This document shows, piece after piece, positions 1 to 10,267 of a DNA stretch of 64,000 nucleotides. The DNA is taken from contig OZ251229.1 of assembly GCA_965240325.2 (NCBI GenBank), positions 2,666,001 to 2,730,000 of the forward strand. Direction: 5' to 3'. The stretch comes from Rebecca billardiae RCC1528. Lineage: Eukaryota; Haptophyta. Made by a program: the position numbers and the translations under genes. Within the stretch, counting starts at the first letter, position 1, and each line of letters opens with the position of its first letter. The notes beneath the pieces are model-generated. The model saw nothing but the letters and a program-made list of their open reading frames with translations. It was not told where the DNA came from and ran no database searches.

Positions 1-487
1 TAGGCGCCCACGAGCTTCGCTGAACTTGTGGTGCGCGTGTTTGGCGTGTTCGCTCGCTCACAGAGTTATTAGGACCGGTGTGAAGATGCGTTCGATTCCC
101 ATCATCAACATCCTCGTTGATTGTGATCATGTAAAAACTCATCCCCATACCCCCATAGTAGTATGCCGGAAAGCTAGAAATACCGTAGCATAGATGACTT
201 GTGGCGGGCGGCGGCGGGCGGCGGCAGCCGGGTCTCGGTAGTCAATTTACCCCTTCTGGCCTTCTCCTCACCTACACAATACCTGCGGAATGTTTCGTCT
301 TTCTATATGAGTTGGCGTGTAGTAAGGTAATTGCTTAAACCATATACAAAATGTAGCACCGATAGGTACCGAAGGCCGATGAAAAGACCGCGCACAATCT
401 GGAAACCGACGTGTACTCATCAGCATGGCGGCGGCTGCGCCGCGGCCGCCCTCAATGCACACGTCTTTGCTGCTGCACTTGTGCTGA
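1..487. other. No gene seen
   Basis: Only short overlapping frames with no family resemblance are present. The last part is probably the 5' region of the glycosyltransferase gene that starts at 488. No RNA gene or repeat was recognised. Confidence 0.5.
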
Positions 488-1546
488 ATGAGAGCGGCCG
501 CATTGCTCGTCGCGGTGCTATGGGCGCGCGCAGGGGCGGGTGGGCTCCCCACCTCGCCGCAGCAGCCGGCTCCCCTCGCCTTCCTCGCGATGATGAGCCG
601 CTGGCGCGACTTTGAGCTCCGAGATGCGCTGCGCGCGACGTGGCTGCACAATCTCGACGCCGCGCACGCGCAGTACCGCTTCTTCGTGGAGGAGGCACGG
701 CTGCTGGCGCACAACATGACGCTCGATAGCAGAGGCTCCGTCGCCGACTACGTCGCGCTGCGCTCCCCTCGCGGCACGCGCCGCGCCTGGTTCAACAACA
801 CGGAGCAGGTGCTCGAGATGCTGCAGTGGGCGCTCACGCACGTGGCGCCCGCGTACATCGCGCGGGTGGACACGGACGGCTACCTGTGCACGCCGAGCTT
901 CCTGCGCGTGCTGCGAGGGAGCCCGCGCGGGCTCTTCTTCTGGGGCAAATACTGGTGCCCCGCTGCTGACGAGCGCGACGTGCGCCGGTGGCGCATGCTG
1001 CGCAGAGCCGACGAGAACTTCATGGTCCTCTCCGCCGAGCTGGCGAGGCTCACGCTGGCCGGCTTCCGGGCGGGCCGATTCCGCCGCTTCTTCGGTGGGG
1101 AGGGCGGGCTGCACACCTTCGCGATGCGCTTCGGCCCCGTGACCACCGAGGTGGGCCACGTGCGCGGCCTGCAGGTGCTGGACGATCCGTTCCGACTCGC
1201 GCACCGATTCAACACGCGCGGCACGCCCGGCTGGCCGCCGTGGCGCGGCGGCACGGGCGCGGGCGGCCAGCTCGCGCCGCCGCCCGGCTGGGATCCGTGC
1301 GCGCTGGGCTACGTGTGGGTGCACCCGATCAAGAGCGCACACGCGCTGCTGTCGCTCGGCAGGCCGGGCCCAGACCTGCACGGCGTGCCCACCGGGCCCG
1401 CTCGCCCGGACGCGCCTGCCGTGGCGCCGGCAGCAGCTGCCGCTACGCCGCCGTTAGGCACACCTGCGCTTGGCCCTCCGTGCGGGTACGCTTTCGACGC
1501 GAAGATGATGCCCACCGCCAGACGAGGAGTTCGTCGCAGCCGCTGA
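488..1546 (+). CDS. GT31-like (beta-1,3-galactosyltransferase type) glycosyltransferase
   Basis: Single-exon reading of 352 aa. The N-terminus (residues 1-18) is hydrophobic, suggesting a signal peptide or Golgi anchor. Residues about 38-53 (RWRDFELRDALRATWL) resemble the R..IR.TW motif that opens GT31 domains, and residues about 125-137 hold a DxD-type metal/nucleotide-sugar site (ARVDTDGYL). Family knowledge: GT31 enzymes add galactose, GlcNAc or related sugars to glycans in the Golgi lumen. Donor and acceptor cannot be read from the sequence. The last 80 residues are Pro/Ala-rich and not clearly part of the fold, so a missed 3' intron is possible. The next gene on the same strand starts 212 bp downstream. 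The family is fairly likely; the substrate is unknown. Confidence 0.66.
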   Translation: MRAAALLVAVLWARAGAGGLPTSPQQPAPLAFLAMMSRWRDFELRDALRATWLHNLDAAHAQYRFFVEEARLLAHNMTLDSRGSVADYVALRSPRGTRRAWFNNTEQVLEMLQWALTHVAPAYIARVDTDGYLCTPSFLRVLRGSPRGLFFWGKYWCPAADERDVRRWRMLRRADENFMVLSAELARLTLAGFRAGRFRRFFGGEGGLHTFAMRFGPVTTEVGHVRGLQVLDDPFRLAHRFNTRGTPGWPPWRGGTGAGGQLAPPPGWDPCALGYVWVHPIKSAHALLSLGRPGPDLHGVPTGPARPDAPAVAPAAAAATPPLGTPALGPPCGYAFDAKMMPTARRGVRRSR

Positions 1547-1758
1547 GCCGCCGTGATGTTGATCAGCAGATGTGACGATCGATCTCACGGCGCCGCCGGA
1601 CGACGAAACTGGAGTCACGGTCAGGCTCAGTGAAGCCGGAAACGTCATGCTAGAAAACGACGAACGGTCGTCCCCGTGCTGGGCCGCGCCGTCCACCACT
1701 TTCTTGCGTCCTCAGCTTTTGGGGCTGCGCCCATCAGCAATCGCCGCGCGCGCACCCG

Positions 1759-3117
1759 ATGTGGGCCACTACCACGCTGCTCGCGCTCGCCGCGGCGTCT
1801 GGCGGGGACAGCACCCTGCGCGAGGAGTTCGCCGCGTGGGCGACGGCGCACGCCAAGCTCTACGCGAGTGCGCAGGAGACGGACGCGCGCTTCGAGGCTT
1901 GGCGGGCCAACAAGGCGCGCGTGGATGAGCTGGCCGCACGGCGCGAGCTGCGCGGCGGCGACCGCGACGCAGACTACTGGCTGGCGCTCAACGAGTACGC
2001 GGACGAGGACCCCGCCGAGTTCGCGCGCACGCGCAACGGGCTGCGTCCCGCCCTGGTGGCGCGCAGGCGCGCCGAGCGCACCGTCGCCCAGCACGTCGTG
2101 CCGGCGGATGCGGGCCCGCTGCCGGCGGCGGTCGACTGGCGTGAGAAGGGCCTCGTCGCGCCGGTGAAGAACCAGGGCTCGTGCGGCTCGTGCTGGGCGT
2201 TCTCCGCGGTCGCGTCGATCGAGGGCCAGCACGCCAAGGCCACCGGCCAGCTCGTCTCCCTCTCCGAGGAGAACCTCGTCGACTGCGTGAAGGGCGTGCA
2301 TCTGCTCAATGAGACGACGGAGTGCTGCATGGGCTGCAGCGGCGGGCTGATGGACGACGCGTTCGCGTACCTGGTGCAGGCGCAGCGCGGCGGGATCGAC
2401 ACGGAGAAGGCGTACCCGTACAAGGGGTACAGCGGCACGTGCCGCTTCGACCGCCTCCAGCCCACCGCCGTCGGCGCCAAGGTGAGCAGCGCGCGCCGCG
2501 CGCCGCGCGCCGCGCCGCGCGCCGCGCGCTCCGGCTCACGCCAGGTCCGCGCACGCGCGCGCGCAGATCCGCGGGTACGTCGACATCCCCGCGGGCAACG
2601 AGACTGCGCTGATGCACGCGCTCGCGACCGTCGGGCCGATCAGCGTGGGCGTCGACGCGTCTATGGACTGGCAGCTGTACAGCTGGGGTGTGTACCGCCC
2701 GTGGTTCTGCTCGGCGCGGCCGGCGGCCATGGACCACGGGGTCGCGCTCGTCGGTTACGGCGAAACGGACTCGGGCGTGCCGTACTGGATCGTGAGGAAC
2801 AGGTGCGGCGGCGGCGGCGCGCTCCCGTGCCTGCCGGCGCGCGCCGCTCCGAGCGCCCCCGCGCGCTGCTGCGCACCGCCCCGGTCATTCTCCGAGCGCG
2901 CCCAACCGCTCAGCGCGCATGCCGACCATGTCTCTCTCTCACCTGCGCGGCGCGCGCCCGCTTGCACCCACGACCCGCGCCGCGGCGTGGTACTCTGCGC
3001 CATGGGCGTGCGTGCTGCAGCTGGGGCGGCTGGTGGGGCGAGTCGGGCTACATGCGTCTCCTGCGCGGCAAGAACGCGTGCGGCGTGGCCAATGCAGCCT
3101 CCTACCCGCTTGTGTAG
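1759..3117 (+). CDS. Papain-family (C1A) cysteine protease, cathepsin L-like; 3 exons
   Basis: Exons 1759-2481, 2567-2802 and 3021-3117 give 351 aa. The chosen ATG yields a signal peptide (MWATTTLLALAAASGG), then an I29-type inhibitory propeptide (about 20-100), then the mature enzyme from about residue 123 (LPAAVDWREKG). The catalytic cysteine lies in GSCGSCWAFS (about residue 145), histidine in DHGVALVGYG (about 298), and asparagine in IVRNSWGG, whose Ser codon is rebuilt across intron 2 (AG|C). The protein ends in the typical ASYPLV tail. The length matches the cathepsin L family (about 330-360 aa). It is expected to digest protein in lysosomes, food vacuoles or outside the cell. Both introns are GC-rich with CAG acceptors; the first (85 nt) is almost all GCGCC-type repeats. 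All catalytic residues are present, so it should be active. Confidence 0.93.
   Translation: MWATTTLLALAAASGGDSTLREEFAAWATAHAKLYASAQETDARFEAWRANKARVDELAARRELRGGDRDADYWLALNEYADEDPAEFARTRNGLRPALVARRRAERTVAQHVVPADAGPLPAAVDWREKGLVAPVKNQGSCGSCWAFSAVASIEGQHAKATGQLVSLSEENLVDCVKGVHLLNETTECCMGCSGGLMDDAFAYLVQAQRGGIDTEKAYPYKGYSGTCRFDRLQPTAVGAKVSSARRAPRAAPRAARSGSRQVRARARADPRVRRHPRGQRDCADARARDRRADQRGRRRVYGLAAVQLGCVPPVVLLGAAGGHGPRGRARRLRRNGLGRAVLDREEQVRRRRRAPVPAGARRSERPRALLRTAPVILRARPTAQRACRPCLSLTCAARARLHPRPAPRRGTLRHGRACCSWGGWWGESGYMRLLRGKNACGVANAASYPLV
2482..2566 (+). other. Intron 1 of the C1A protease, GC-palindromic
   Basis: 85-nt GT-AG intron with donor GTGAGC and acceptor GCGCAG. Removal joins K241 to IRGYVD in frame (phase 0). 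Most of it consists of GCGCGCC repeats able to fold on themselves, a style seen in most introns of this window. Confidence 0.85.
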
Positions 3118-4229
3118 CGTCACTAGCAGTAGCAGGCCGGGCCGGTCGACGGCGTCGGCGGCGGCTCCCGGGAGCCGGGCCGGAAGACTGCCCATCGCGC
3201 GAGAGCAGCGGCGGCCCGCTGACAGTGGACACTTCACACCGGGCGCACGCGCCCGAATGAATGATCAGTCCGCAGCCGGTGGTCCCGCATCAGCAGCCAG
3301 CCAGCCCGCGAATTAAATCCGCCGACGAGACGGTGTAGTCTGGCGCGACGCTGACTCGGTTGCAGCGCGGCGGCAGCCGCCGCCCGAGACTCCGCGCGAC
3401 TCGGAATGCGCGCATCATTCTGATATTCAGATATTTCAGTCAGCCGTCATCGCGGCACGGGGTCGGGAGGTCCGCCAGTGGCGTACTCGTTGCGGCGCCG
3501 GGCGCCGGCCGCGGGACGGGGGCGCGCAGTGGCGGCGCACGCCCTCGCCCGCTGCGCCTGCGGTCGGGCGGCGCGTTCCTGAGTGAGTGAGTCGACCTGA
3601 GGCGTTGCCTCGCGTATGAGTGAGACGTTATTGCCGGCACGCGCGCAAGCTAGAGTGATGAAGCTTCGACGATCACGTGCTGACGACATCACTGTGACTG
3701 TCACTTACCGAGAGCAGCTGACAGTCAGTTGTCAGACGCCCTGAGTATCAGTCGGTAATAATAATAATAATAACTACTGCGCTGAGAGTTGACCCGAACC
3801 ATCACCGCCACCGTGTGTCGGCGTCGGATGTGAACCGTCCATTGACTATTCCGGTGCACGGACCGGTGAGTGAGCGCCAGGCTTCATGCGATCATGATTA
3901 GATCGAATTTGGCGGCGGAAGTAGTGAAGTGATCAGCAGTGCGCACCGGCGGGTGACGCGGGACGATGCCGAATCTGTGGCGAATCATCCCGATGATGAT
4001 GACGAAAAGTATTATATTAAATTATACATTATATATGTATACTTTCGCGCCCTGCTGCTGATGAATATATAATATAAATCGCGCCGCGCGCGCGAATTCT
4101 GCCGACTGCCGAGTCACTGCGTGCGGTATTCCGATTATCGTCGTCAATCAAACGGTCGCGCCAACGACGATTACACTCGGATCGGCAAGGCGCGGTATAT
4201 TATTTAAAATATATAGGTATATATATAAT
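3118..4229. other. Intergenic; short repeats only
   Basis: No supported gene. A short (TAA)n/(ATA)n tract lies near 3757-3773 and an AT-rich stretch near 4005-4075 and 4190-4229, directly left of a mobile element. Confidence 0.5.
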
Positions 4230-5982
4230 GGCCCGCGGTGCAGGGCGGAGCGCGCAGGCGTGGAGCCCGCACCAGCGGGCCGGAACCACGTTTCAAAAAG
4301 ATCTTTGATCAAGAAAAAGGGACGCGGGGGCCGATTTTTAGGGCTGGCGGAGACCGAGTTTCGAATTTTGAGACCCTCTCTACAGATGCATCACGGAGAA
4401 AAAAACCGCGTCCACGACATTCCCCTAATCAATCGTGGACGGCCGGGCGTGAGAGTTCACTTCTGTGTGAAGTAGGACGGTTACAAGTCCAATACAAGCG
4501 TCAGCTTCTTTGAGGCTATTTTTGCACGTCCTTACGGGATCAGCGAAGTAACCAACCGATATATATTGGCTTCGTCGGGGTCGTATTCACTACTGGAGAA
4601 CATTTGCACCGCGCTTCGTATTCATATGTATGGTTCACGCAGGCATAAAATCGCTTCGTCGGGGTCGTATCCACTATACTGGAGAACATCATTTGCACCG
4701 CTTCGTTTTCATACATTATAATGTATATGGTTCATGGACTGCTAGGCGGGGTCGAGCAGAATATCATCGATATTCATCAGGCGCACGTGTGCGTATTCAT
4801 CATCAGCCTTCGGAATTGGGAGTAGCTATTGGCCTTTTGCCCTCTGGCGAGCCAGGAGCAGGCTCGAGGCCACTTTTGCGCTCACGTGGACATGATGCCG
4901 AGCACGTCAGCTGGCGACGCCGACGAGGACCGCGCTCGCCGCGTATTGAACGTGCTGCTCGAATCCGGGGCAGTGAAGAAGGTGGCTAAGAGCACGCTCC
5001 AGAGCATCGCTGCTGCCATCTCAGTCGTGAGGCACGAGCAGGACGTGCCCTCTGCGGCCGTGAAGTACAACGTGCCCAAATGGTCGATCTACAACTTCGT
5101 TCGCAAGGTCCGCACCGTGCTGGAGGACGAGGGCGCAATCGCCAGGGGGAGCGCGACGCGACTGATCACCGACTTCACCACGCGCCCCGCAGGCCAGCTC
5201 CCTCCCTCCTCCTCACCCGGCCCAACAGCTGGCAGCCGCTTTGCGGCACTCACTCTCGGCCCGCGCCGGCGAGTCTGTCTGCAGCGCTGGACGGGCGGAC
5301 CTAGGAGGACGAGCTGCGGCGCGGGCGACGGTGGTGCGCGACGTCCCCAGAGCTGGCCGTGCCTCTGCGACGCGTGCCGAGCCCGACCGAGGTGTGTCAC
5401 CCCGTGACCCCGTGCAGTGCACGCGCGGCGCGCGAAATAACGATCACCGGTGCCCTCGCACCTCGGCACACACAGTGCTCCCTCTGGCTGTCAGCTCCGC
5501 GTAGATAGAGTTGCGCTCATGCGTCGATCACGCCTCGCGCCCGCCTGTCGGCCGTCGCGCAGGCGCTGGTCGAACCCTACTCGGACCAGTGCAAATCATC
5601 TACTGACTACTCCTGGCGCTGCCGCGGCGCGGTGTGACGACAGACAGCGCGGTCAGCAGCAGCGGCCCGAACGAATCCGCGGCCCCGCACAGTGTTCCCT
5701 GGCTGTCAGCTCCACGTGGCCTGGCGTGCACGTGGAGTCGCGCTCATTCGTCGATCACGCCTCGTCGCATCCGCCTGTACACAATCCGGGCGCCGCGCCG
5801 GCGGCTGCGATGGGCCCGCGCCCGCGGCGCCGGCGCCGGGGCGCAGCGGCGCGCCGCTGGAGTCTAGTTGTACGGGCATGCAACTGGCTGGTCTGTCAAT
5901 AGACGACTGCGACGGAGGGTGCACCGCCACCGCGGGCCCCGAACTACGTTCGTTCTACGGAAAAGGACCGCGGAACGCGGTC
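4230..5982 (+). mobile_element. HPX element copy 1 (hairpin-ended, HTH gene inside)
   Basis: First of five copies in the window; the family name is mine. The left end begins GGCCCGCGGTG and folds back on CACCAGCGGGCC about 45 bp inside, giving an 11-bp stem with one bulge. It is followed by a conserved stretch including TTTCAAAAAGATCTTTGATC. The right end is a palindrome, GACCGCG-GAA-CGCGGTC, preceded by a conserved block holding CACCGCGGGCCCC. Flanks are TA-rich (left ...ATAAT, right ATATAAG), sharing AT. A helix-turn-helix ORF lies at 4892-5407. The rest (about 5310-5920) matches copy 3 closely. A short tandem duplication (about 4568-4634 and 4652-4735) lies inside. Confidence 0.72.
4892..5407 (+). 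CDS. Element-borne helix-turn-helix (psq/CENP-B-like) protein
   Basis: 171 aa from the first of two adjacent ATGs (4892, 4895). Residues about 15-95 align with the protein at 18975-19433 in HPX copy 2. Shared parts include RRVLN.LL, AAAISV.RH and LITDFTTRPAGQLPPSSS. The segment around residues 46-80 (AAVKYNVPKWSIYNFVRKV) has the spacing of a pipsqueak or CENP-B type helix-turn-helix, used by several transposases to bind their ends. No catalytic DDE core follows. The C-terminal third is low-complexity and differs between copies, so it may be out of frame or decayed. Function is inferred from the HTH-like pattern and its position only. Confidence 0.45.
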   Translation: MMPSTSAGDADEDRARRVLNVLLESGAVKKVAKSTLQSIAAAISVVRHEQDVPSAAVKYNVPKWSIYNFVRKVRTVLEDEGAIARGSATRLITDFTTRPAGQLPPSSSPGPTAGSRFAALTLGPRRRVCLQRWTGGPRRTSCGAGDGGARRPQSWPCLCDACRARPRCVTP

Positions 5983-6476
5983 ATATAAGTATATGTACTA
6001 AGTTAGTCGTGCGTGTTGATGAATCATTGAATGATATGGCGCTCGGATCGTCGCCGACGAACAGACAACAGTTACAGTGCGCCACGCCAGGCACTAGTTA
6101 CGCTGACAGAGCCACATATATATCGTCAGCTTTATAAAGGACACTGCGCGACTCCGAGAAACGGCCGTCAGTCACGAGTCAGTGGTCTAGCCGAGAGCTG
6201 CTCAGTGACTATAGAGATAAGCTCAGCTTTGCGGGCAGCCGCAGCGGCGCGGCGCGCGGTGATCCCAGCAGTGCATGCCGCGTACATCTCAGCTCGTCCT
6301 CGTTGGCAACGCAGCCATCAACGATCGCTGGCACCCGCTGCAGCAGGTGTCACCGGACGAGTCCTGCTGCTCCGCTGGCACCAAGGCTCAGGCTGGCGGC
6401 CGGACTCTGGGCCAGTGTCGAGTCGTGCTGACCTCGGCTCGTCCGCGCGGCAGCGACGCCGCGGGCCGCGCCACGC
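5983..6476. other. Intergenic, no gene seen
   Basis: Lies between the right end of HPX copy 1 and the stop codon of the minus-strand GH16 gene. No conserved reading frame or RNA structure was recognised. Confidence 0.5.
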
Positions 6477-8371
6477 TCAGTCCTGCCAGATGCGCACCCA
6501 GTCGATCTGCAGGTGCGAGTCGTCGCCCTTCCATGTCGGCAGCCACTTGTCGCGCGCGCGCCAAAAGTCATCGACCGCGTGCATCGCCTTCTTGCTGTCG
6601 CCGTTTGCATTCTGCCACGGCATCGGCGAGCCGTCGCTGCCCGTCATGGACTCGTTGAAGTAGCCTGCGGAGGCGCGCGCGCGGCAGGCGGCGGCACGCG
6701 CGCGGATCGATCAGCACGCGTCGGCAGGCCGCCACGCGCCCCCTCGCCACTGCAGCTCGGGCCGCGCCCGGCGCCTTTCCGCGCGCGCGCCCACGCGCGC
6801 GCCCGCGTGCGCGCCGCCGCCGCGCGCGCCGCACCGTTGATGCCACCGCACGCGAGATTCATCACGAGATAGAACTCCTGGTCGTACGGCGCGCTGATCG
6901 ACGGGCTGCCCGCCCACGGGTTGTCGAACTCCGTCCAGTGCGGCCGCTGGCGCAGGCCCTTCTCCCAGAACGTCTCGTTGAAGTTCGCGTGGATCACGCG
7001 GTTCGCGTCGTCGTCGACATAAGCGTACAGTTCAGACTCCGACTGCGGGCGCCGCGCGCGCGGGTCCGGCCGCGCGGCGGCGGCCGAGGGCGCGCGTGCC
7101 GGCACGCGGTGAGCGCGCGCGCGTCACGCCGTGCTTCCCACGGCGCGGCGCGGCGCGGGCTCGGGTGCAGGGTGCGAGGGCTGGAGGGGGCGACGCCGTC
7201 GTCTGGAGGCGCCGGCCGTCGAGTCGAGGCGCGCGGCGCCGCGCCGCGCACCCAATACAGCCCAAACGTGTGGAAGTCCTTGTTGTAGTCGGTGCCGTTG
7301 AGCTTCCACGTGCCGTGGTACACGTCCCACGGGTTCTCCGCCGCGTTCGGGCCCCAGTGCAGCGTCGTGCCGACCGTGTCGGTCCCCGCGCCCTGCAGGC
7401 TCCCGGACTGGTTGGTGTTTCCGCGCGACTCGATCAGGTCGATTTCGCCCGAGGCTGGCCACTGGCCGTACTGCTCGTGCGCGGGGAGCAGCCAGATCGC
7501 GGGCCACAGCCAGTCGCCGCGCGGCATCTTGGCGCGCACCTGCGCGCGCACGGGCGCGCGGTGAGCGCGCGCGCGCCGAGCGCGCGGCGCGCGGCGCGGC
7601 GCGGCGCGCGGCGCGGCGCGGCGCGGCGCGGCGCGGCGAGATTGCAATCTCGCGCGCGCGCGCACCTCGAGCCGTCCGTACTTGAAGGAGAAGGACTCGT
7701 ACGTGCGGATCTTGGCGGACTGCACGGGGTTGAGGATGTTGCCGCCCATCCCCGACGTGCGCGCGCACCCGCTGAACGCGTTCGAGGTGCACGCCGTCGC
7801 GGGCGTCATCCCCCAAATATCGAGCGTGCCACCCTCCTCGATAAACTCGATCCCAAATTGCTCCGAGGTGGGCGTGGCCTTCATGTGCAGCACGCCGTCC
7901 TTGACGAACGAGTTGGTCCGGTTGTTCGTGTACCACTGGAACTCCCTGCGCCGCGCGCGCCGCCGCCGCGCGCGCGCGCGTGCACACGCATGCTCGGCGC
8001 GGCGCGGGTGCGAGGCATCGTGGCCGTGCGGAGCGCAGCGCTGCGCGCGCGCGCGCGCACCAGTTGCCGCCGCCAGAGAGGGTGATCTCGTGCTTCCACT
8101 TGGTGAGGTCGAACACGTCAAAGTCCTCCTCGAACACCACGTTGTCGCGGAAGCGCAGGTGCGAAGGCAGCTGCGTCGGATCGGCCGTCGCGCGCACGCG
8201 CTTGGCGCCGGCTGCCGCGTCGCGCGGCGCTGACGCCCACAGCGCACCGGCGGCGAACGCGGCGGATAGCGCCAGGGCCGAGAGGCACGCCTGACGCACG
8301 CTGAGCCGCGGCTGCCGCGCCCGTTCGCCAAACAGTGGCTGGTCCTCCGCGATGCTCCGCCCGTAGTCCAT
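6477..8371 (-). CDS. GH16 glycoside hydrolase (laminarinase/beta-1,3-glucanase type), membrane-anchored; 5 exons
   Basis: Exons on the minus strand: 8371-8061, 7945-7666, 7539-7252, 7042-6835 and 6664-6477, giving 424 aa. Every junction preserves frame. Residues about 27-47 are hydrophobic after a 26-aa polar stretch, which looks like a type II signal anchor. The GH16 core contains GRLEVRAKMPRGDWLWPAIWLLP and the catalytic motif GEIDLIESRGN (about residues 228-238) with both acidic residues present. Later blocks (HTFGLYW, YLVMNLACGG, LQIDWVRIWQD) close the beta-sandwich. GH16 enzymes of this group cut beta-1,3-glucans such as laminarin or chrysolaminarin, or remodel walls. The exact substrate is not readable. 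Introns are 115, 124, 209 and 170 nt and nearly pure GC/CG repeats. A related beta-glucan-binding protein is less likely because the catalytic residues are intact. Confidence 0.9.
7540..7665 (-). other. GH16 intron 2, highly palindromic GC repeat
   Basis: 126-nt intron with donor GTGCGC and acceptor GCGCAG, composed largely of GCGCGGC repeats plus a small perfect palindrome (GAGATTGCAATCTC near 7638-7651). Exon joining restores the GRLE-VRAKMP motif. Confidence 0.8.
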
Positions 8372-8619
8372 GCTTGCCGCCGCGCGCTGTCGGTGTGCCG
8401 GTCCACCCCCGACCGGCGCTGGGCCTGTGACGTCCGCGCTCGGTGTGGCCTGGCCGAGCGAGCCGGACTGCCGCGTCGCCACGGACTCTTGCGGACACCT
8501 GCAGGCTCGCGCGACGCGAGCCGCGCCCGCACGAGCGGCGCGAACTCAAGTCGTTGGGCAGCCGCTTGGTCAAGAGTTTGGCGCTCGTTCGACCGCCGGC
8601 GTCCTCCGTTCGCCCCGCC

Positions 8620-8967
8620 ATGTACGCGCGCTCGCACACGACCAGTAGCGACGGCGCCCGCTCGGACTTTCTGCGCTTCTTCGGCTCGCACCCCGATTTG
8701 ACGTTCTACACCTTGCTGGCCGTCTGCTTCTGCGTGTCCTCCGTTGGCCATACGATCGTGCAGTTGCGGTGTGACGGTTCTCTCCTCCTGAACATCGTGG
8801 AGCAGATCCGCCGCGGGTCCGACGTGTGGGCTCACGTTTGGCACTCAATCGTCGTGAAGTGGCTGCAGACTATGCTGATCATCTGCCGCCCGGGCGTCAA
8901 CGGCACCACGGCACCAGGGCACAACGTCACGGCGCCGGCGCGCACAGTTCATTTCATCCGGCCGTGA
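8620..8967 (+). CDS. Small hypothetical protein, possibly membrane
   Basis: Candidate ORF of 115 aa from ATG 8620, divergent from the GH16 gene (248 bp between starts). It contains a hydrophobic stretch (TFYTLLAVCFCVSSVG) and two potential N-glycosylation sites near the end. No family was recognised. Codon composition is compatible with coding, but an upstream UTR or spurious frame is equally possible. Confidence 0.25.
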   Translation: MYARSHTTSSDGARSDFLRFFGSHPDLTFYTLLAVCFCVSSVGHTIVQLRCDGSLLLNIVEQIRRGSDVWAHVWHSIVVKWLQTMLIICRPGVNGTTAPGHNVTAPARTVHFIRP

Positions 8968-10267
8968 GGGGCAGATCGCGCGTCGCCTCTGAGGCACGCT
9001 GCGCTGCTTTGAGCCTCGGAGCTCGACGTCAAGGGGCACGCCACGCAAGAAGACGCATCCGTTCGACCAATTTAAGACGCGAGCCGACGGGACCGGCTAC
9101 TCAGCCGAGCCATGGGAAAGTCCGATGCGCTGAGCCTCGTCGCTGTCGAAGTGAGTCGACGTCAGTTATGGTGACTGTGCCGCCACAGCATGAGAATCAG
9201 ATGACCGCTCGCGCCGACGCACAGACTGTATAGAGTCTGCTGCGGTCGTCATCAGCACTGCTGATCGCGACTGCAGACTGCCGTGACATCAAATTGTAGT
9301 AGTTGTGCTGAGCACGGTCTCGGCGGTATTCCGTATTGATCGTGAGTACTAATAACGCTGACCGGACCGTGGCTGATGAATGATCGATGCGGCGGTTGTC
9401 AGCCAGCATCGTTAGCCTGCTGATGATATGATGACGGTGCGATTGCAGCATCGGACTCAGCGAGGGCATCGGGGGGCGATGCCGGTGCGTTGCCATCGTC
9501 GGGGTCACGTTGAGGCGCCGCGGCTGCCGCAGTCCGCACCCGATCCGATCAGGCATCATATCTGCGCTGTGAGCATGGCGATGGCCGCACGCGCCTCACG
9601 TGCGGCGCCCTCCAGTTCCACTCTGTGAGGACTGCCCTGCGCACTGCCATCGCCTCGGCTTGGCTGATGAGCCGCCGCGCGCGTTCGGCCGCGCCCTAAG
9701 CAGCGAGCACATGGAGCGGCAGCGGGCAGAGCGCCGGGGTGCACGTTGGGACTGTCACCGTAAGTGTAACAAGTACCCTGCCCTGCCACGCTACCAGTGG
9801 ACCGATTCTATGATTGAAAGACAACAGGCACGAGGGCGCAGCTCTCCTGATTCGTCTGTCACAACCTGGTACTGGTCGAAGCTTTAACTTGCCAGCTTGG
9901 AGCAGGTGGTTAGTGAGCACGTTGATGCAATGATGGCGGGTCAGGTGGTTGTTGTCGTCGACGTCGTCAGGCCCGGCCGCGGTACCAAGTCAAAGACGGG
10001 TGAGCATGTTGGCGTCGAGGGTGTCGCCTACTTGGTCAGCAGGTGGTGGATGATGCAGTCGTTGGCCCCGCAGTTGACGTGTGGACTGCTGCTGCCGACC
10101 GACGACCGTTGGTTCGCTGGTTCTGCTGGGTTTGATTCAAAATACGCCCAAGGACTGCGTGCGCGCGACAACTTGAAACTCGACGACAGCAAGCTCAGGC
10201 GGTTGGCGTCTCGACCTTCCGCGTCCGAGCGACCTTGCCTGCCCACGCACCGCCAAACTCGCTGAAG
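8968..10267. other. Gene-poor; decayed-element fragment around 9720-9900
   Basis: No intact gene. The plus-strand stretch 9720-9885 (reading WDCHRKCNKYP...SPDSS) shares similarly spaced blocks with 56640-56850, including GATTCTATGATT-like and TCTCCTGATTCGTC sequence. Both may be remnants of one transposon with a Cys-containing finger. Confidence 0.3.

Noticed and set aside
90-110. tRNA-like GTTCGATTCC sequence
   Set aside because: No matching acceptor stem or anticodon arm could be built around it.
4230-5982. Helitron assignment for HPX (insertion next to AT, 3' hairpin)
   Set aside because: The element ends in GGTC rather than CTRR, has paired end hairpins and, in two copies, 5-bp flanking duplications; no Rep/helicase gene is present.
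7124-8482. Alternative start of the GH16 gene at 8482
   Set aside because: That codon is GTG; the first in-frame ATG is at 8371 and leads directly to a plausible signal anchor.
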